Below are positions 1 to 8,854 of a stretch of 18,466 bases of DNA, in pieces. The notes beneath the pieces are model-generated. The model ran no database searches and was not told where the DNA came from. It saw nothing but the letters and a program-made list of their open reading frames with translations. The stretch's first letter is position 1; each line of letters begins with the position of its first letter. This DNA is from Pleurotus ostreatus/Saccharomyces cerevisiae fusant (taxonomy: Eukaryota; Opisthokonta). The stretch covers positions 1 through 18,466 of the forward strand of contig JAMQCK010000641.1 in NCBI GenBank assembly GCA_024196135.1, read 5' to 3'. The translations under genes and the position numbers were made by a program.

Positions 1-819
1 AGAAGGATGCGGGGGAAAATCCTCCGTCAATTGACCGCCGCCACCATAATTTTCTGTGTGTAGCTCGGCGGCGACGGTGGCGTCGGGGAGCCGCATTTAG
101 TCCCTTGCACGGCGACGGAGTACGCTCCAGGCGAACCTTTTGCCAAACGGCGCCGGAGAACGCGACTTCTTCGAGGGCACATTCAAATGGAGATCAGCGC
201 ATCGAGCCGCGTGCGGTCCCGCGATCGACCTCAGGAGTGGAACTTTGGGTAAGCGCCGAGTAGATGGTATGTATGGGCATGACGCACCTCTGGGCAGGTC
301 TAGCCGTTCTAGCTGTGACGCTAAACAGGATTCCGGCGGTGGTAAGTTGCAAATAGAGCACCCACCGACACTCGCTGAACAGCAGGCGGCAGAAGAACAC
401 GACGAACGTCCGTCGGGGCCACGCCCAATCAAGCTGGTATCGTCCAAGTGAACAATCAGTCCGCCTCGAGGCGTAACAGAGCTGTAACGAAGGCGATGAC
501 ACGGAGGCCAGAATGAACCATGAATGAAAAACACAACGGTCCTGTTAGCGCCGTGCGTTGACCTGACGCACGCACGCGCCTCGCTCACTTGACACTGTCG
601 CTGAGTCTGGTCATTACCGCGCCCCCAGGAGCCTATCACCGCACCTGATGCATCGGATGCCCTGCCTTATATCAAGCGGAGGCAGGAGGCGACTCCCCCT
701 CGGTATCGTCGCTTCTCACATTTCTGCATTCGTTCCGCAGCCCCTTAACTATTCGCAAGGAATAAGGTGGGCTTCTGGAATTTCGGTGAGTAAGGTTTGC
801 CGACGCTGGGGAAGCGCGC
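1..819. other. Intergenic stretch, no convincing gene
   Basis: No reading frame here has protein-like composition over a useful length. The longest minus-strand frame (639 to 97) begins at GTG and is rich in Ser, Cys and Arg, as expected of non-coding GC-rich DNA. A second minus frame (about 450 to 300) encodes a short aromatic and hydrophobic stretch that could be a relic of a membrane protein; see the findings. The right end of the stretch is the upstream region of the dioxygenase gene. Confidence 0.6.
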
Positions 820-820
820 C

Positions 821-827
821 TATTTAA
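821..827 (+). promoter_or_regulatory. TATA-like box of the dioxygenase gene
   Basis: The sequence TATTTAA lies 74-80 nt upstream of the ATG at 901. It is followed by a pyrimidine-rich leader. The position suits a fungal core promoter with a short 5' UTR. It is assigned by motif and distance only. Confidence 0.45.
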
Positions 828-900
828 CCTCCCGCGCAGACTGTTGCCCCCCACACAGCTCGTTTTTATCTTCCCGTTCACGCTGTCGATTGCGCTTCCC

Positions 901-2345
901 ATGGAGTACCTCACTTCTTTCCCGTACCACGTCTGCTCGCAGCTATGGGCCACTATGAGCGCCCTGACCGGTTACGGCCAGCCGTGTTTCGCCCCGCGGG
1001 ATCTCCCCGAGTTCGACATCGACGGAGAGACGGGCTTCGTGCCACCACGACCCCTCCCGCGGCTGCAAGGGGACTACCAGATCTGGGAAGACACCCTTCG
1101 CGAGGCGGCGGGCAGGGTGAGCTTGGGATGTGATGAGAGCGACGAGGCGATCTGTCGTCGCGCATATAGCAAATCTTGGAGGCAAAAGGTCGACTCGGTA
1201 AGTCTTCGGAGTCAACCATTGCATGAGGCGTGTACTCACTATCTATCCAGTGGCCTGTCCTCGACACCTCCAATTTCGGCCTCAAGGAGCAGCAGCGCGC
1301 GCACTACGTCCTGGCCTTCATTTTGCATTACTACGCGCATTCCATCCCCGACGACGATATGGACAAGTGCTCACCTATCCATATTCCGAAGTCTCTTGCC
1401 AAGCCGCTTGTCGCTGTCTCGCGCGCGCTTCGCATCGCCCCCGTCCTGACCTACGCCGACACGATCATCTGGAACCTCGAGCTCATCAACCCGGAAGGCC
1501 CGACGACGCCCGACAACCTCCAGAACGAGACGCTCTTCTCTGAGACTGAGGACGAGTCCGCGTTCTACATGTCCCAGGTCAACTGCGAGCTTCGCGGCGC
1601 GGAGCTGCTCACCTGCATGCAGGAGCTCTCGCAGATGACGAAGGAGGACGCGAAGAACCCGGACAACCTCCCCTGCGTCTCTTGCATGCTCACGCGCTTG
1701 AAGCTCGTCATCGAGGATCTCGACAAGCTCATCAAGAGCGTCCGCCCGCTCTGCGACCCGCACCTCTTCTACTGGAAGATCCGTCCCTGGTTCATCGGCA
1801 GCACCAAGGAGCACCCGTGGATCTTCGACGGCGAGGAGCCGGGCTCTGACCTCCTCGGCCCGTCCGGCGGCCAGAGCACGCTCATGCACGCGATCGACGT
1901 CTGGCTCGACGTCGACCACATGCTGCGCTACAAGCGCGTCCCCGAGCCCTGCGACGCGAACAAGCGCGCCGATCTCGGGTTCATGCGCCGCATGTGGCGC
2001 TACATGCCCGGCGTGCACCGCGACTTCCTCGAGTACCTCGAGGTCGCACCCGTGCGCCTGCGCAACCTCGCGCAGGAGGTGCCTGCTCTTCGGGAGCCGT
2101 ACGATGCGGCGGTGATGGCGATGAAGCGCTTGCGGGATGCGCATATCGGGATCGCGGTGCTCTACGTCGTCTCCGCGGCGAAGGAGCTCCCTCCTGGCTG
2201 CCCGCTGTCGATGATGGCGAAGGCGATGGAGGCGAAGGGTCCGGAGGGGAAGTCGAAGGGTACGGGCGGCAGCGAGGTCTCGACATTGCTCAAGGCTGGT
2301 CGCGATGCCACGAGGCGCACCATGCTGAAGGATAACTGCAATTGA
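901..2345 (+). CDS. Indoleamine 2,3-dioxygenase family protein (463 aa, two exons)
   Basis: The predicted product is a cytosolic heme dioxygenase. The family opens the indole ring of L-tryptophan with O2 to give N-formylkynurenine, the first step towards kynurenine and NAD. Exons are 901-1197 and 1251-2345. The 53-nt intron (GTAAGT to CCAG) falls between codons. Family signatures in order are the N-terminal G-F-x-P-x-x-P-L-x-R-L region, PVLDT (residues 101-105), an R-P-W-F-I-G segment (277-282), SGGQS (304-308), WRYMPGVHRDFL (348-359), the likely proximal heme histidine in LRDAHIGIAVLYV (His397), and a C-terminal GTGG motif (436-439). The length matches fungal members. The ATG at 901 has a good context (cccATGG); Met19 at 955 is an alternative but would shorten the N-terminus. 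Fungi often have several paralogues (alpha, beta, gamma) that differ in activity, and I cannot say which this is. Confidence 0.93.
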
Positions 2346-2924
2346 GGCGTGTTCGTTTATTTATTCAGCTTTGGTAGACTGTAACGTCCTGCATTTTATA
2401 TATTGCTATTATTGACATTCGCACCATTTTTTGTGATGACGGCAGTCAGGTGGCGATGTCACGCTCTCAAAGCAACGGTTTGGCGTTTCGGCTTTTCCCG
2501 AGTCCTTCTTCCACTCGACTGCCATGGGGCGGCGCAAGCTCAGACTTGCGAGCGAGCGAGACCTCATTGAATCTCGAGCCATGGCGACTTATTCACTTGG
2601 ATATCTGAATCGCAACTGTGGAAACAAGGATTCCAAATTGAAAGTAAGACGCAGCCACGCTCCGAAGTTCACACCTTCCTTTGTCTCCCATCAGATAGGC
2701 AGACAAAAGAACTGCACTTGAAGGCGTCGCGTACCTGCCAGCGTGACCCCGAAGCCATGAATTCCATGTCCAGGAAGTTCTCGCCCTATCTGATGTCGAT
2801 GCTCATCTACTGGCGTGATCCCTAGCCATCTTCGCACGCAGAACGCCAATCGTCTGTTGGCAGAAGCGGTCATCTGTCAGTGTCATCCTCTTCTATCGCC
2901 TCACCAAGTGCTCTTCCGTCAGCC
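2346..2924. other. Intergenic region between dioxygenase and MYND genes
   Basis: The stretch begins with an AT-rich segment (about 2390-2425) that probably holds the 3' UTR and polyadenylation signals of the dioxygenase gene. A 65-codon plus-strand frame (2524-2721) has no recognisable features. No clear TATA box precedes the MYND gene. Confidence 0.5.
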
Positions 2925-4046
2925 ATGTCGGGCGCCTATGCGATGCCAGTGCTCAAGGAGACACTCGATCTCTACGATATCGCCCTTTTGCTCAACTATG
3001 AGCGTGTCGCCGCAGAGCCACGCTTGTGTGGCCACAGACTACTTGATGTTGCCTACGATGGACAGCCTTTCGCCGACGATAGGCTCGCGACCCATTGGGA
3101 TCGCACAGCGTATCACGAAGCGACGGCGCCTGCTCAGAAAGCCACTGGCGAACCGAACTTCGAATTTGTGTCGAAGTTGGATGAGCCTCGTCATGGAGTT
3201 TCTCTTCTGTTTTCAGAGGAAGCTGCCTCTATGAAGGACCAAGACTCGCCAGCAAATCTGACGGCGAGTGACGAGCAGCGCGCCGCCGCCGCCAGTCTCG
3301 CCGATCCGCCCTTCCGCTTCTCGGATCTTCAGCTGTCTGAGAAGGATCGTGAGACCCTTTTCTACCAGTCGCGCAGCATAAACGCCAGCAACGCAGCTGT
3401 GCGTCTTGTCCAATATTTCTTTGCCCTCTATCCGTCCGACACCCACCTGCGAGTCCGCACCTACGACCGATCCGAACCTGAGTACACCACGACCATCTCT
3501 CACCGGGTCGTACTCCAGTACGTCCTGCGCGGCCTGCGCATGCACACCATCGCCTCTTTTCTGCCGGATAATTCGACGGTCTACCACACGCCCGGTCAGG
3601 ATGGTCGCGCGCGGCACTCCGTGCTCACCTTCGGGAACGCCCCGGCGCGATGGGACAACATACGCACCGTCCTCAACCTCGCCTCGCTCGAGTTCGGTGA
3701 CGCAGGCCGCGGCGTCAAGGGGAAGGGCACCTTTGTGCTCGAGCCCATCAAGGCATACGACGCGCGCCTCGACAAGGTCGCGGAGGCGAACGAATTGCTC
3801 ATGGAGGAAATCACTGTCGAGTTGCCACCGCTGGAGGAAGGAGACGAGGAGGAGCATTTGAAGGCAATCGCGGCTAAGGTGAAGGGGCGGTGGGATCGCC
3901 GGGCGAAGGAGCCTTGGTGTGGACATTGTGGCGCGCCTGGACCGAAGGTACAGGCCAAATGCTGCTCTTCCGCCCGCTATTGTAGCAGAGATCATCAAGT
4001 AGCGGCTTGGCCGTTCCACAAGATGTATTGCGGCCAGGGATCGTGA
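2925..4046 (+). CDS. MYND-type zinc finger protein, intronless (373 aa)
   Basis: The frame is open from 2880, but that codon is GTG, so the first in-frame ATG at 2925 is taken as the start. Most of the protein is an alpha/beta-looking region I cannot place in a known enzyme family. An acidic segment near residues 297-306 precedes the finger. The C-terminus (332-369) reads as a MYND domain: C332-x2-C335, C346-C347, Y-C353-x3-H357-Q, W362, H365-x3-C369. MYND fingers usually bind proline-rich partner peptides, and many MYND-only proteins of unknown role are found in mushroom-forming fungi. Two positions depart from the usual ligands: His replaces Cys at 357, and the second C-x2-C pair is collapsed to CC. 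No SET domain is visible. The lack of introns contrasts with the split neighbours. Partner and function are unknown. Confidence 0.8.
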   Translation: MSGAYAMPVLKETLDLYDIALLLNYERVAAEPRLCGHRLLDVAYDGQPFADDRLATHWDRTAYHEATAPAQKATGEPNFEFVSKLDEPRHGVSLLFSEEAASMKDQDSPANLTASDEQRAAAASLADPPFRFSDLQLSEKDRETLFYQSRSINASNAAVRLVQYFFALYPSDTHLRVRTYDRSEPEYTTTISHRVVLQYVLRGLRMHTIASFLPDNSTVYHTPGQDGRARHSVLTFGNAPARWDNIRTVLNLASLEFGDAGRGVKGKGTFVLEPIKAYDARLDKVAEANELLMEEITVELPPLEEGDEEEHLKAIAAKVKGRWDRRAKEPWCGHCGAPGPKVQAKCCSSARYCSRDHQVAAWPFHKMYCGQGS

Positions 4047-4285
4047 GCTTGTCAGCGCCTCACAATTTCGCAATTTGAAGACCTCTCTCGAATAGAAAGC
4101 AAAGGGCCCTCGAAGCACTGCATATAGTAAAGAACGTGTCATTCGCGTTGATAAGTTAGACTCTTCTGCGACGTAACTACTATAACTTAAGTCAAAGCAC
4201 ACCCGTAAATAAGCGAATGCGAGCGAGTGTCAATAAGGATAAAGCAAGTACAGATATACGATCAAGCGTCCAAGGCAGCGCGCAT

Positions 4286-6396
4286 CTAGCCCACGTACGG
4301 GCGCTTGATCACATCCCAGACGACCTTGAGCAGGACGCTGGGGGCGAGCACGTCGACGTCCGGCGCGAGGAAGGAGCCGACCCAGACCATGCGGCGCGTG
4401 ATGTCGGTGTCCTAGCAAGCAATCAGGTCAGCCAACAGTCTATCATCAGACGCATGCCAACTCACCTCCTGCATCAAGTACCGCAACCGCTTGAAGTACC
4501 ACCTCAGCCACGCGCCCTTCTCGAGCGTCTCCCCTTTGCACGGCGTCGTCGTCGCGAACGCGTAGTCGCTCGTCTTGTTGCTCTCCCAGATCGGCACGAT
4601 CTTCTGGTGCTGGCGCGCGAAGAACGTGCGGGCGAAGGTGGCGGGGAGCTTGACCGGGGCGGATTGCCCGTCGACCCAGACCTCGCGGAGGCAGGCGTCG
4701 AAGGTGGCCATGGAGTGGAGGATGTGGGAGAGGCCTTGGCTGGTGGGGGAAGTCAGTAAGGGGTGAGGGAGGGAGGGCTAGAGGGAAGGACGTACGCATA
4801 GACGGGGTTGACGCGGAGGACGGCGTCGCCGACGGCTAGCCAGTTTGCGGGGAGGTCGCCGACCTGGTCCCAGCGCATGTAGCTGCGTGGGGCTGGAAAG
4901 CTGTCAGCTGTGTGCACAACAATAGTCTGATGGAGTGACACGCACGGACAACGACCTTGCTAACCACCATCTCGTCCTCGCAGTCGCGCAAGTGCTCCAG
5001 CACGGGGTACCAGAAGTCCGGGTAGGGCTTCTCCATATACCGCGCCTTCGAACACTCAATGAAGTCGTCCATGTTCTCCGGCGTCGCCGCGTCGCCGTAG
5101 CCACCACCGCAAACGTGAACTGCGAGGATCATCATCAGTCACAGCCAACTCCATGAACGAAACGCCCACTCACTCAAACCCCCATCCCGCTCCGCAATAT
5201 ACACGCTTGTGTTGTCCTTCTCCGGGTGCGGCATGCACCCGTAGACCGACTTCGAGTCGCTCTTCGGGATGAGCTCGTGGAAGCGCTTGCGGTTGGCCTC
5301 CGAGAGGTTGAACTCGAGCGTCGAGTAGCGGACGTGCGGGTTGTACTCGGACTTGATATCCTCGAACTTCTTGTCGTCGGGGCCGAAGTTGGCGAGGTTC
5401 GCGTAGCCGGCGCGCTGCAGCCACTTGGGGCCTTGGGCGGTACCAGTGCAGTCTAGTCAACATCATTAGCATACGGATGGAAGGATGCTCGATGGCAGCG
5501 TACCCAAGAAGAGAGCGCCCTCGATATCGACCGTTCCCGCCGCCGTGCGCACTGAAATCTTCTGCACGCGCTGGCGGTCAATCGGATCCGCGTGCAAACT
5601 GACGACGAGACCCGTAATCTGCTCGATATTCGGGTACTTCGACTTGTCCATCGTGAGCCGGCGCATGATCGTCTCCTGCCCCTGCCGCGACGTGAAGTGG
5701 ACGTCAGGCAGCTCTTCTGGAACGCATCTCGCGCCGATGCCCCAGAAGTGGAGCTTGGGGATGGGCTTGCCGACACTGGAAAATGTGATCAGTGGGATGA
5801 AGAGGGGAGGGAAGGTGGGGCATACTGAATCTCGGACGCCGCGCACTCATCCCTAAAATTGGGGAAGAGTCTCGACATACAGCGGTAGACGAAACCGTCG
5901 TGCGCTACAACAAGGAATAAGAGAACGCATTGCAAGCACGTAGAGCGCACGAACTGTTGAGTGACTCGTACTGCATGATACGTGTCCGCCGCGACTTCTG
6001 CTCCCATGAACGAGCCATCTTGCCCTCATCCGTGTTCAGCCAAGGCTCTGCTTCGATGACGATGACGCGCTCGAAGTGATCATGGCATATTCTGGCGGCA
6101 ACCAGGCCACTATACCTATGTAAAAGTTCAGTATTGCAATCAACATGTCGAAAGAATCATACGCACCCTCCACCGCAGATCACTGCGGTACCCTTCATTT
6201 TCTCGCCTTTGCGCGATGTACCCATCTGCTCGACTTCAGCCACACATGTTTGGCGCTTAAGCTCGCGCTCCCGATAGCGGCGGCCGAGAGTTTTGGCGGT
6301 AGAGTACAAGGCGAGGGTCGCTACGACAGGCGCCGCAGCTAGCGCGGCCGTAGAGACGTCCAGGTTTTCGACGGAGTTATAGAATGAGGCGGCCAT
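4286..6396 (-). CDS. FAD-dependent oxidoreductase, monooxygenase-like (561 aa, nine exons)
   Basis: Exons on the minus strand are 6396-6167, 6115-5955, 5904-5826, 5775-5504, 5452-5180, 5119-4946, 4892-4796, 4739-4466 and 4411-4286. All eight introns are 50-60 nt and every junction keeps phase. A hydrophobic segment (about residues 14-35) suggests an N-terminal membrane anchor. The FAD dinucleotide fold follows: VICGGGYSGL with a downstream acidic residue in VIVIEAEPW. Further landmarks are RTRIMQYESL, the D-C-T-G-T motif (about 248-252) and the second FAD motif VGDAVLRVNPVYAQG (about 418-432). That layout is typical of FAD monooxygenases and epoxidases of the aromatic-hydroxylase superfamily. 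The first intron splits the GGG of the Rossmann motif, which fixes the donor choice (GTGCGT at 6166). Substrate is unknown. Reductase activity, as in geranylgeranyl-reductase relatives, cannot be excluded. The gene converges with the MYND gene (240 nt apart). Confidence 0.87.
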
Positions 6397-6446
6397 GGCG
6401 CGCGATAATGGACGAAGCTTGAGAGGGGAGGCGGTGATCGTCAATA

Positions 6447-6452
6447 CTTATA
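6447..6452 (-). promoter_or_regulatory. TATA box of the FAD oxidoreductase gene
   Basis: On the minus strand the sequence reads TATAAG, extended to TATAAGTA, about 50 nt before the ATG at 6396. The same octamer occurs upstream of the inositol oxygenase gene. It is assigned by motif and distance. Confidence 0.5.
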
Positions 6453-6459
6453 CGCCATC

Positions 6460-7683
6460 ACGACTCCCGACCGAGGGTCGCGCCCGGTGACCAGACCGTC
6501 GATGGCGCGGTCGTAAACTGGTTTGAGGTGGACAACCGGGACTAGGAGGTGATTGATCAATTGCGGTGTTCGACCACGAGTAGTGGCGCCTACAATCACC
6601 GACCAGCGCAGTGGATCCTCGGAGTATATTCAGAGAATTCTAAGCCCCTGCGTCCGGGGATGCGCGGTAGCCAGGGTCATGAACATCGCGGGCTCCGCGC
6701 AATGAACGACAATGGCCGCGGTTATGGTCGCCTGGCTGGGGCAGACTGCTCTAGCCTCTCGTGCGTCGGACTTCCAGAGTAGAGTAGAGTGAGTCTGCCT
6801 AGGAATTTACACGAAACACAAACCGAAAAGCAATGTTTTTTCACGAACTTCTTGTAACAAGAACAATGATTTCTACGACGAGTTCACAATCTTTGCGGAA
6901 GATTCTGGCACGGGTCCCGACGCTGTTCATGCTCTATGCCCACTGCTAGCAGTGTCAGACCTCCTCGAAGTGGCAGGTGGGCTGGAGACAACCGTTTCGC
7001 AACCCGTGGTGAGGTTTGGAAGAGCAGCAGCGTGTCAGTCGTCGCGCAGGAGGGCGAGCGAGATTGTGACGTCACGGGCGATTCGCGCCACCGGAGTAAT
7101 CTCTACGAACATGTTCAAAGATTTCACGCGCTCCCAAAGAACTTTCACCAAATTATAATCGCTTTTGAATTTGCAAAAGCGCTGTAAATTCCTGGGCAGA
7201 CTCACTCTAGTGACTCTCTTCATTTTTTGCGTAGTCTCTGGTCTGAGATAGTCATTTCGACGCCAAGTATCTGAAACGAAGGACCAAGTTCAACATGAAG
7301 CGCCGACCATGCATTGACACATGTTTGTCCGTGATTGCCATGTCTATGTGGCGTTGCACTGCAGCCGGGTGCGGTTCTTCCTAAACCACCATGTCTACGC
7401 TGCCGACCTTTGCGAACTTCCCTCTGCGCTGAAGATGAGAGCCATGAGACACGCTTATTCTCGGTCTACGCCTCGTCCTCGAGCAACATTGCTGTCCAAT
7501 CCCGCAGAGTCTCATTCGGCGTGTTAGCCATGTAATCGCGCTTCGGGGGACCCATCATCCTTCTCTGATGGGCGAACATAGCATGCCTTCTATGCCAGTC
7601 AAGAGCGTCTATTCCTTTCGCACCGTAGACCTCCGAATCCGATGCGGCGGAACGCAGCAATATCTGCGAATGAGATTTTCACA
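6460..7683. other. Intergenic region between FAD gene and tRNA
   Basis: About 1.2 kb with several frames of 60-83 codons, none with family features. The plus frames at 6549-6782, 6936-7187 and 7321-7535 look like chance openings. The only protein-like piece is on the minus strand at 7660-7466, listed separately. I see no transposon ends, tandem repeats or rRNA. Confidence 0.5.
7466..7660 (-). pseudogene. Possible coding remnant or 3' exon next to the tRNA
   Basis: A 64-codon minus-strand frame begins at a non-ATG codon and ends in the acidic tail LLEDEA followed by TAG. Its composition (DWHRRHAMFAHQRRMM, PPKRDYMANTPNETLRDW) looks more protein-like than the surrounding frames. Just upstream on the same strand is a splice-acceptor-like TTCGCAG, as if this were a last exon. 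The tRNA gene starts only about 24 nt further upstream, and no donor exon is evident beyond it. It may be a stranded exon, a small gene starting at an internal ATG, or chance. I do not recognise the family. Confidence 0.25.
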
Positions 7684-7757
7684 GGCCGGTTAGCTCAGTT
7701 GGTTAGAGCGTGGTGCTAATAACGCCAAGGTCGCGGGTTCGACCCCCGTACGGGCCA
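7684..7757 (+). tRNA. tRNA-Ile (anticodon AAT, read as IAU)
   Basis: This 74-nt gene has no intron. The D arm contains TTAGCTCAGTTGGTTAGAGC, which includes the A box. The anticodon arm is TGGTG-CTAATAA-CGCCA with AAT as anticodon, and the T arm with GGTTCGACCCC is the B box. The discriminator base is A. The acceptor stem pairs GGCCGGT with ACGGGCC except for one G-G mismatch at the fifth pair (7688 with 7752). A run of six T (7763-7768) directly downstream is a standard RNA polymerase III terminator. From memory, the metazoan tRNA-Ile(AAU) sequence is almost identical and has the same mismatch, so this is probably a conserved functional feature. Confidence 0.97.
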
Positions 7758-7762
7758 TTGTC

Positions 7763-7768
7763 TTTTTT
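7763..7768 (+). terminator. RNA polymerase III terminator of tRNA-Ile
   Basis: Six consecutive T residues begin 6 nt after the tRNA 3' end, the usual pol III stop signal. Confidence 0.85.
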
Positions 7769-8732
7769 CCTCCCCCGCTTGACGCGCACTTCCGTTCTCA
7801 TGGAGGACAGCAGATGACCCGGCAAAGGTACGAGCAGGCCCAGGTACGTCCACTCGTCTTTCATGTGCTTTTGCTGCATCCTCATGCGAAGCTTGCATAC
7901 TTAGACGCCCGAGCTACGCGCTTGTTCTTCATTTCCGGTCGCATGCAGGCCATATGCGACCCTCCAGCTCTGTTTTCGGTCTGAAACGGTCGCGATCCGA
8001 CTGCGATAAGAAGAGCTATGGATCCTCCTTGGAATCTGCAGCACACGGTGCGTCGCTCTCGCCGACAGCCCGTCTTCATCGCTAAGTCGTCGTGTTTCCT
8101 GTGTACAGTTATTAAGAGACATGCATGGTCCGCACTCATTGCACTCATTGATGAACAGTTCATGGCACGGCGCATTCTATCGCCCAACAGCTGGATCAAG
8201 CAAGCATCGCGCAAGCCCCGCCTGCTACTTCATTTCGCGCGTGCGTCACTACGTGCAGTACAGATCATGCCCTCCACCATGGAGTTCAGGCGCTAGCCTC
8301 GTAAAACCTATCTCCCGCAGCCCCCTGCGCTCACGATTGCATACCCTCGGACCGAAGAGCCATTCTCGTACCCCGCGCCCTCGTGCACTCTGACAAACAT
8401 ACCCCCAGCGCCCCTGCGGTCCCTCGGCCTTCCCCCACTTCGGTGCGCCCCGTATGATATGTGGGGAGCGTGTCGCGGACGATGAGGGGCGCCACGGGGG
8501 CTTCCTTCCTCCGGGTACGCGGACCGACGATCTTCGTATTGCATCACACGCCGTCACGCGTCCTCCACCGCCGCTCGCGGTCGCCAAGCGCTCCGGACGG
8601 TGAGCGCGCAGATTTCCAAAAGCGCCCTGTTATCGAGGGGCGCTCTCACCCGTCTGGGTGGCACACAATCCATGCATCCATGCAGTGCATAGGAACCTTA
8701 TGTAAACCGATTAGTCCGTTGTCTCCGCGCGC
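7769..8732. other. Intergenic region upstream of inositol oxygenase
   Basis: No supported gene. Frames on both strands (for example 8018-8296 plus and 8214-7882 minus) have no domain features or conserved motifs. A direct repeat of CCATGCAT/CCATGCAG lies near 8669-8684. The right half is GC-rich and leads into the promoter of the inositol oxygenase gene. Confidence 0.5.
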
Positions 8733-8738
8733 TATAAG
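8733..8738 (+). promoter_or_regulatory. TATA box of the inositol oxygenase gene
   Basis: TATAAG (extended TATAAGTA) lies about 117 nt before the ATG at 8855. It is followed by a strongly pyrimidine-rich stretch (about 8776-8850) typical of fungal transcription start regions. Confidence 0.55.
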
Positions 8739-8854
8739 TACGACCGCAGGGATGGGACGGGCGTCTCGTCAAGCCGCCTCTCCCCCTCCTTTGGTCACCT
8801 CCCATTGAGATCCTCGGTTCATCTCTCTGGCCTATCATCAATCGTCTATTCGCC

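Noticed and set aside
97..639. 180-codon minus-strand frame near the left edge
   Set aside because: It starts at GTG, is rich in Ser, Cys, Arg and Pro, and shows no hydrophobic core or motif.
1371..2144. 257-codon minus-strand frame opposite the dioxygenase gene
   Set aside because: It is a mirror of GC-rich third positions of the real gene; its Arg/Glu/Val/Leu-rich composition shows no domain, and the plus strand has full family motifs.
2524..2721. 65-codon plus-strand frame between dioxygenase and MYND genes
   Set aside because: It is short, with no motif and no supporting splice or promoter signals; probably chance.
3213..4202. 329-codon minus-strand frame opposite the MYND gene
   Set aside because: It overlaps the MYND coding frame completely and has no recognisable motif; it begins in the intergenic gap with no promoter features.
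4217..4759. 180-codon plus-strand frame
   Set aside because: It lies antisense to exons 8 and 9 of the FAD gene, and its Arg/Glu/Val-rich sequence is a shadow.
8018..8587. Overlapping frames on both strands upstream of the inositol oxygenase gene
   Set aside because: They are mutually overlapping, of low complexity in Arg, Ser and Pro, and without domain features.
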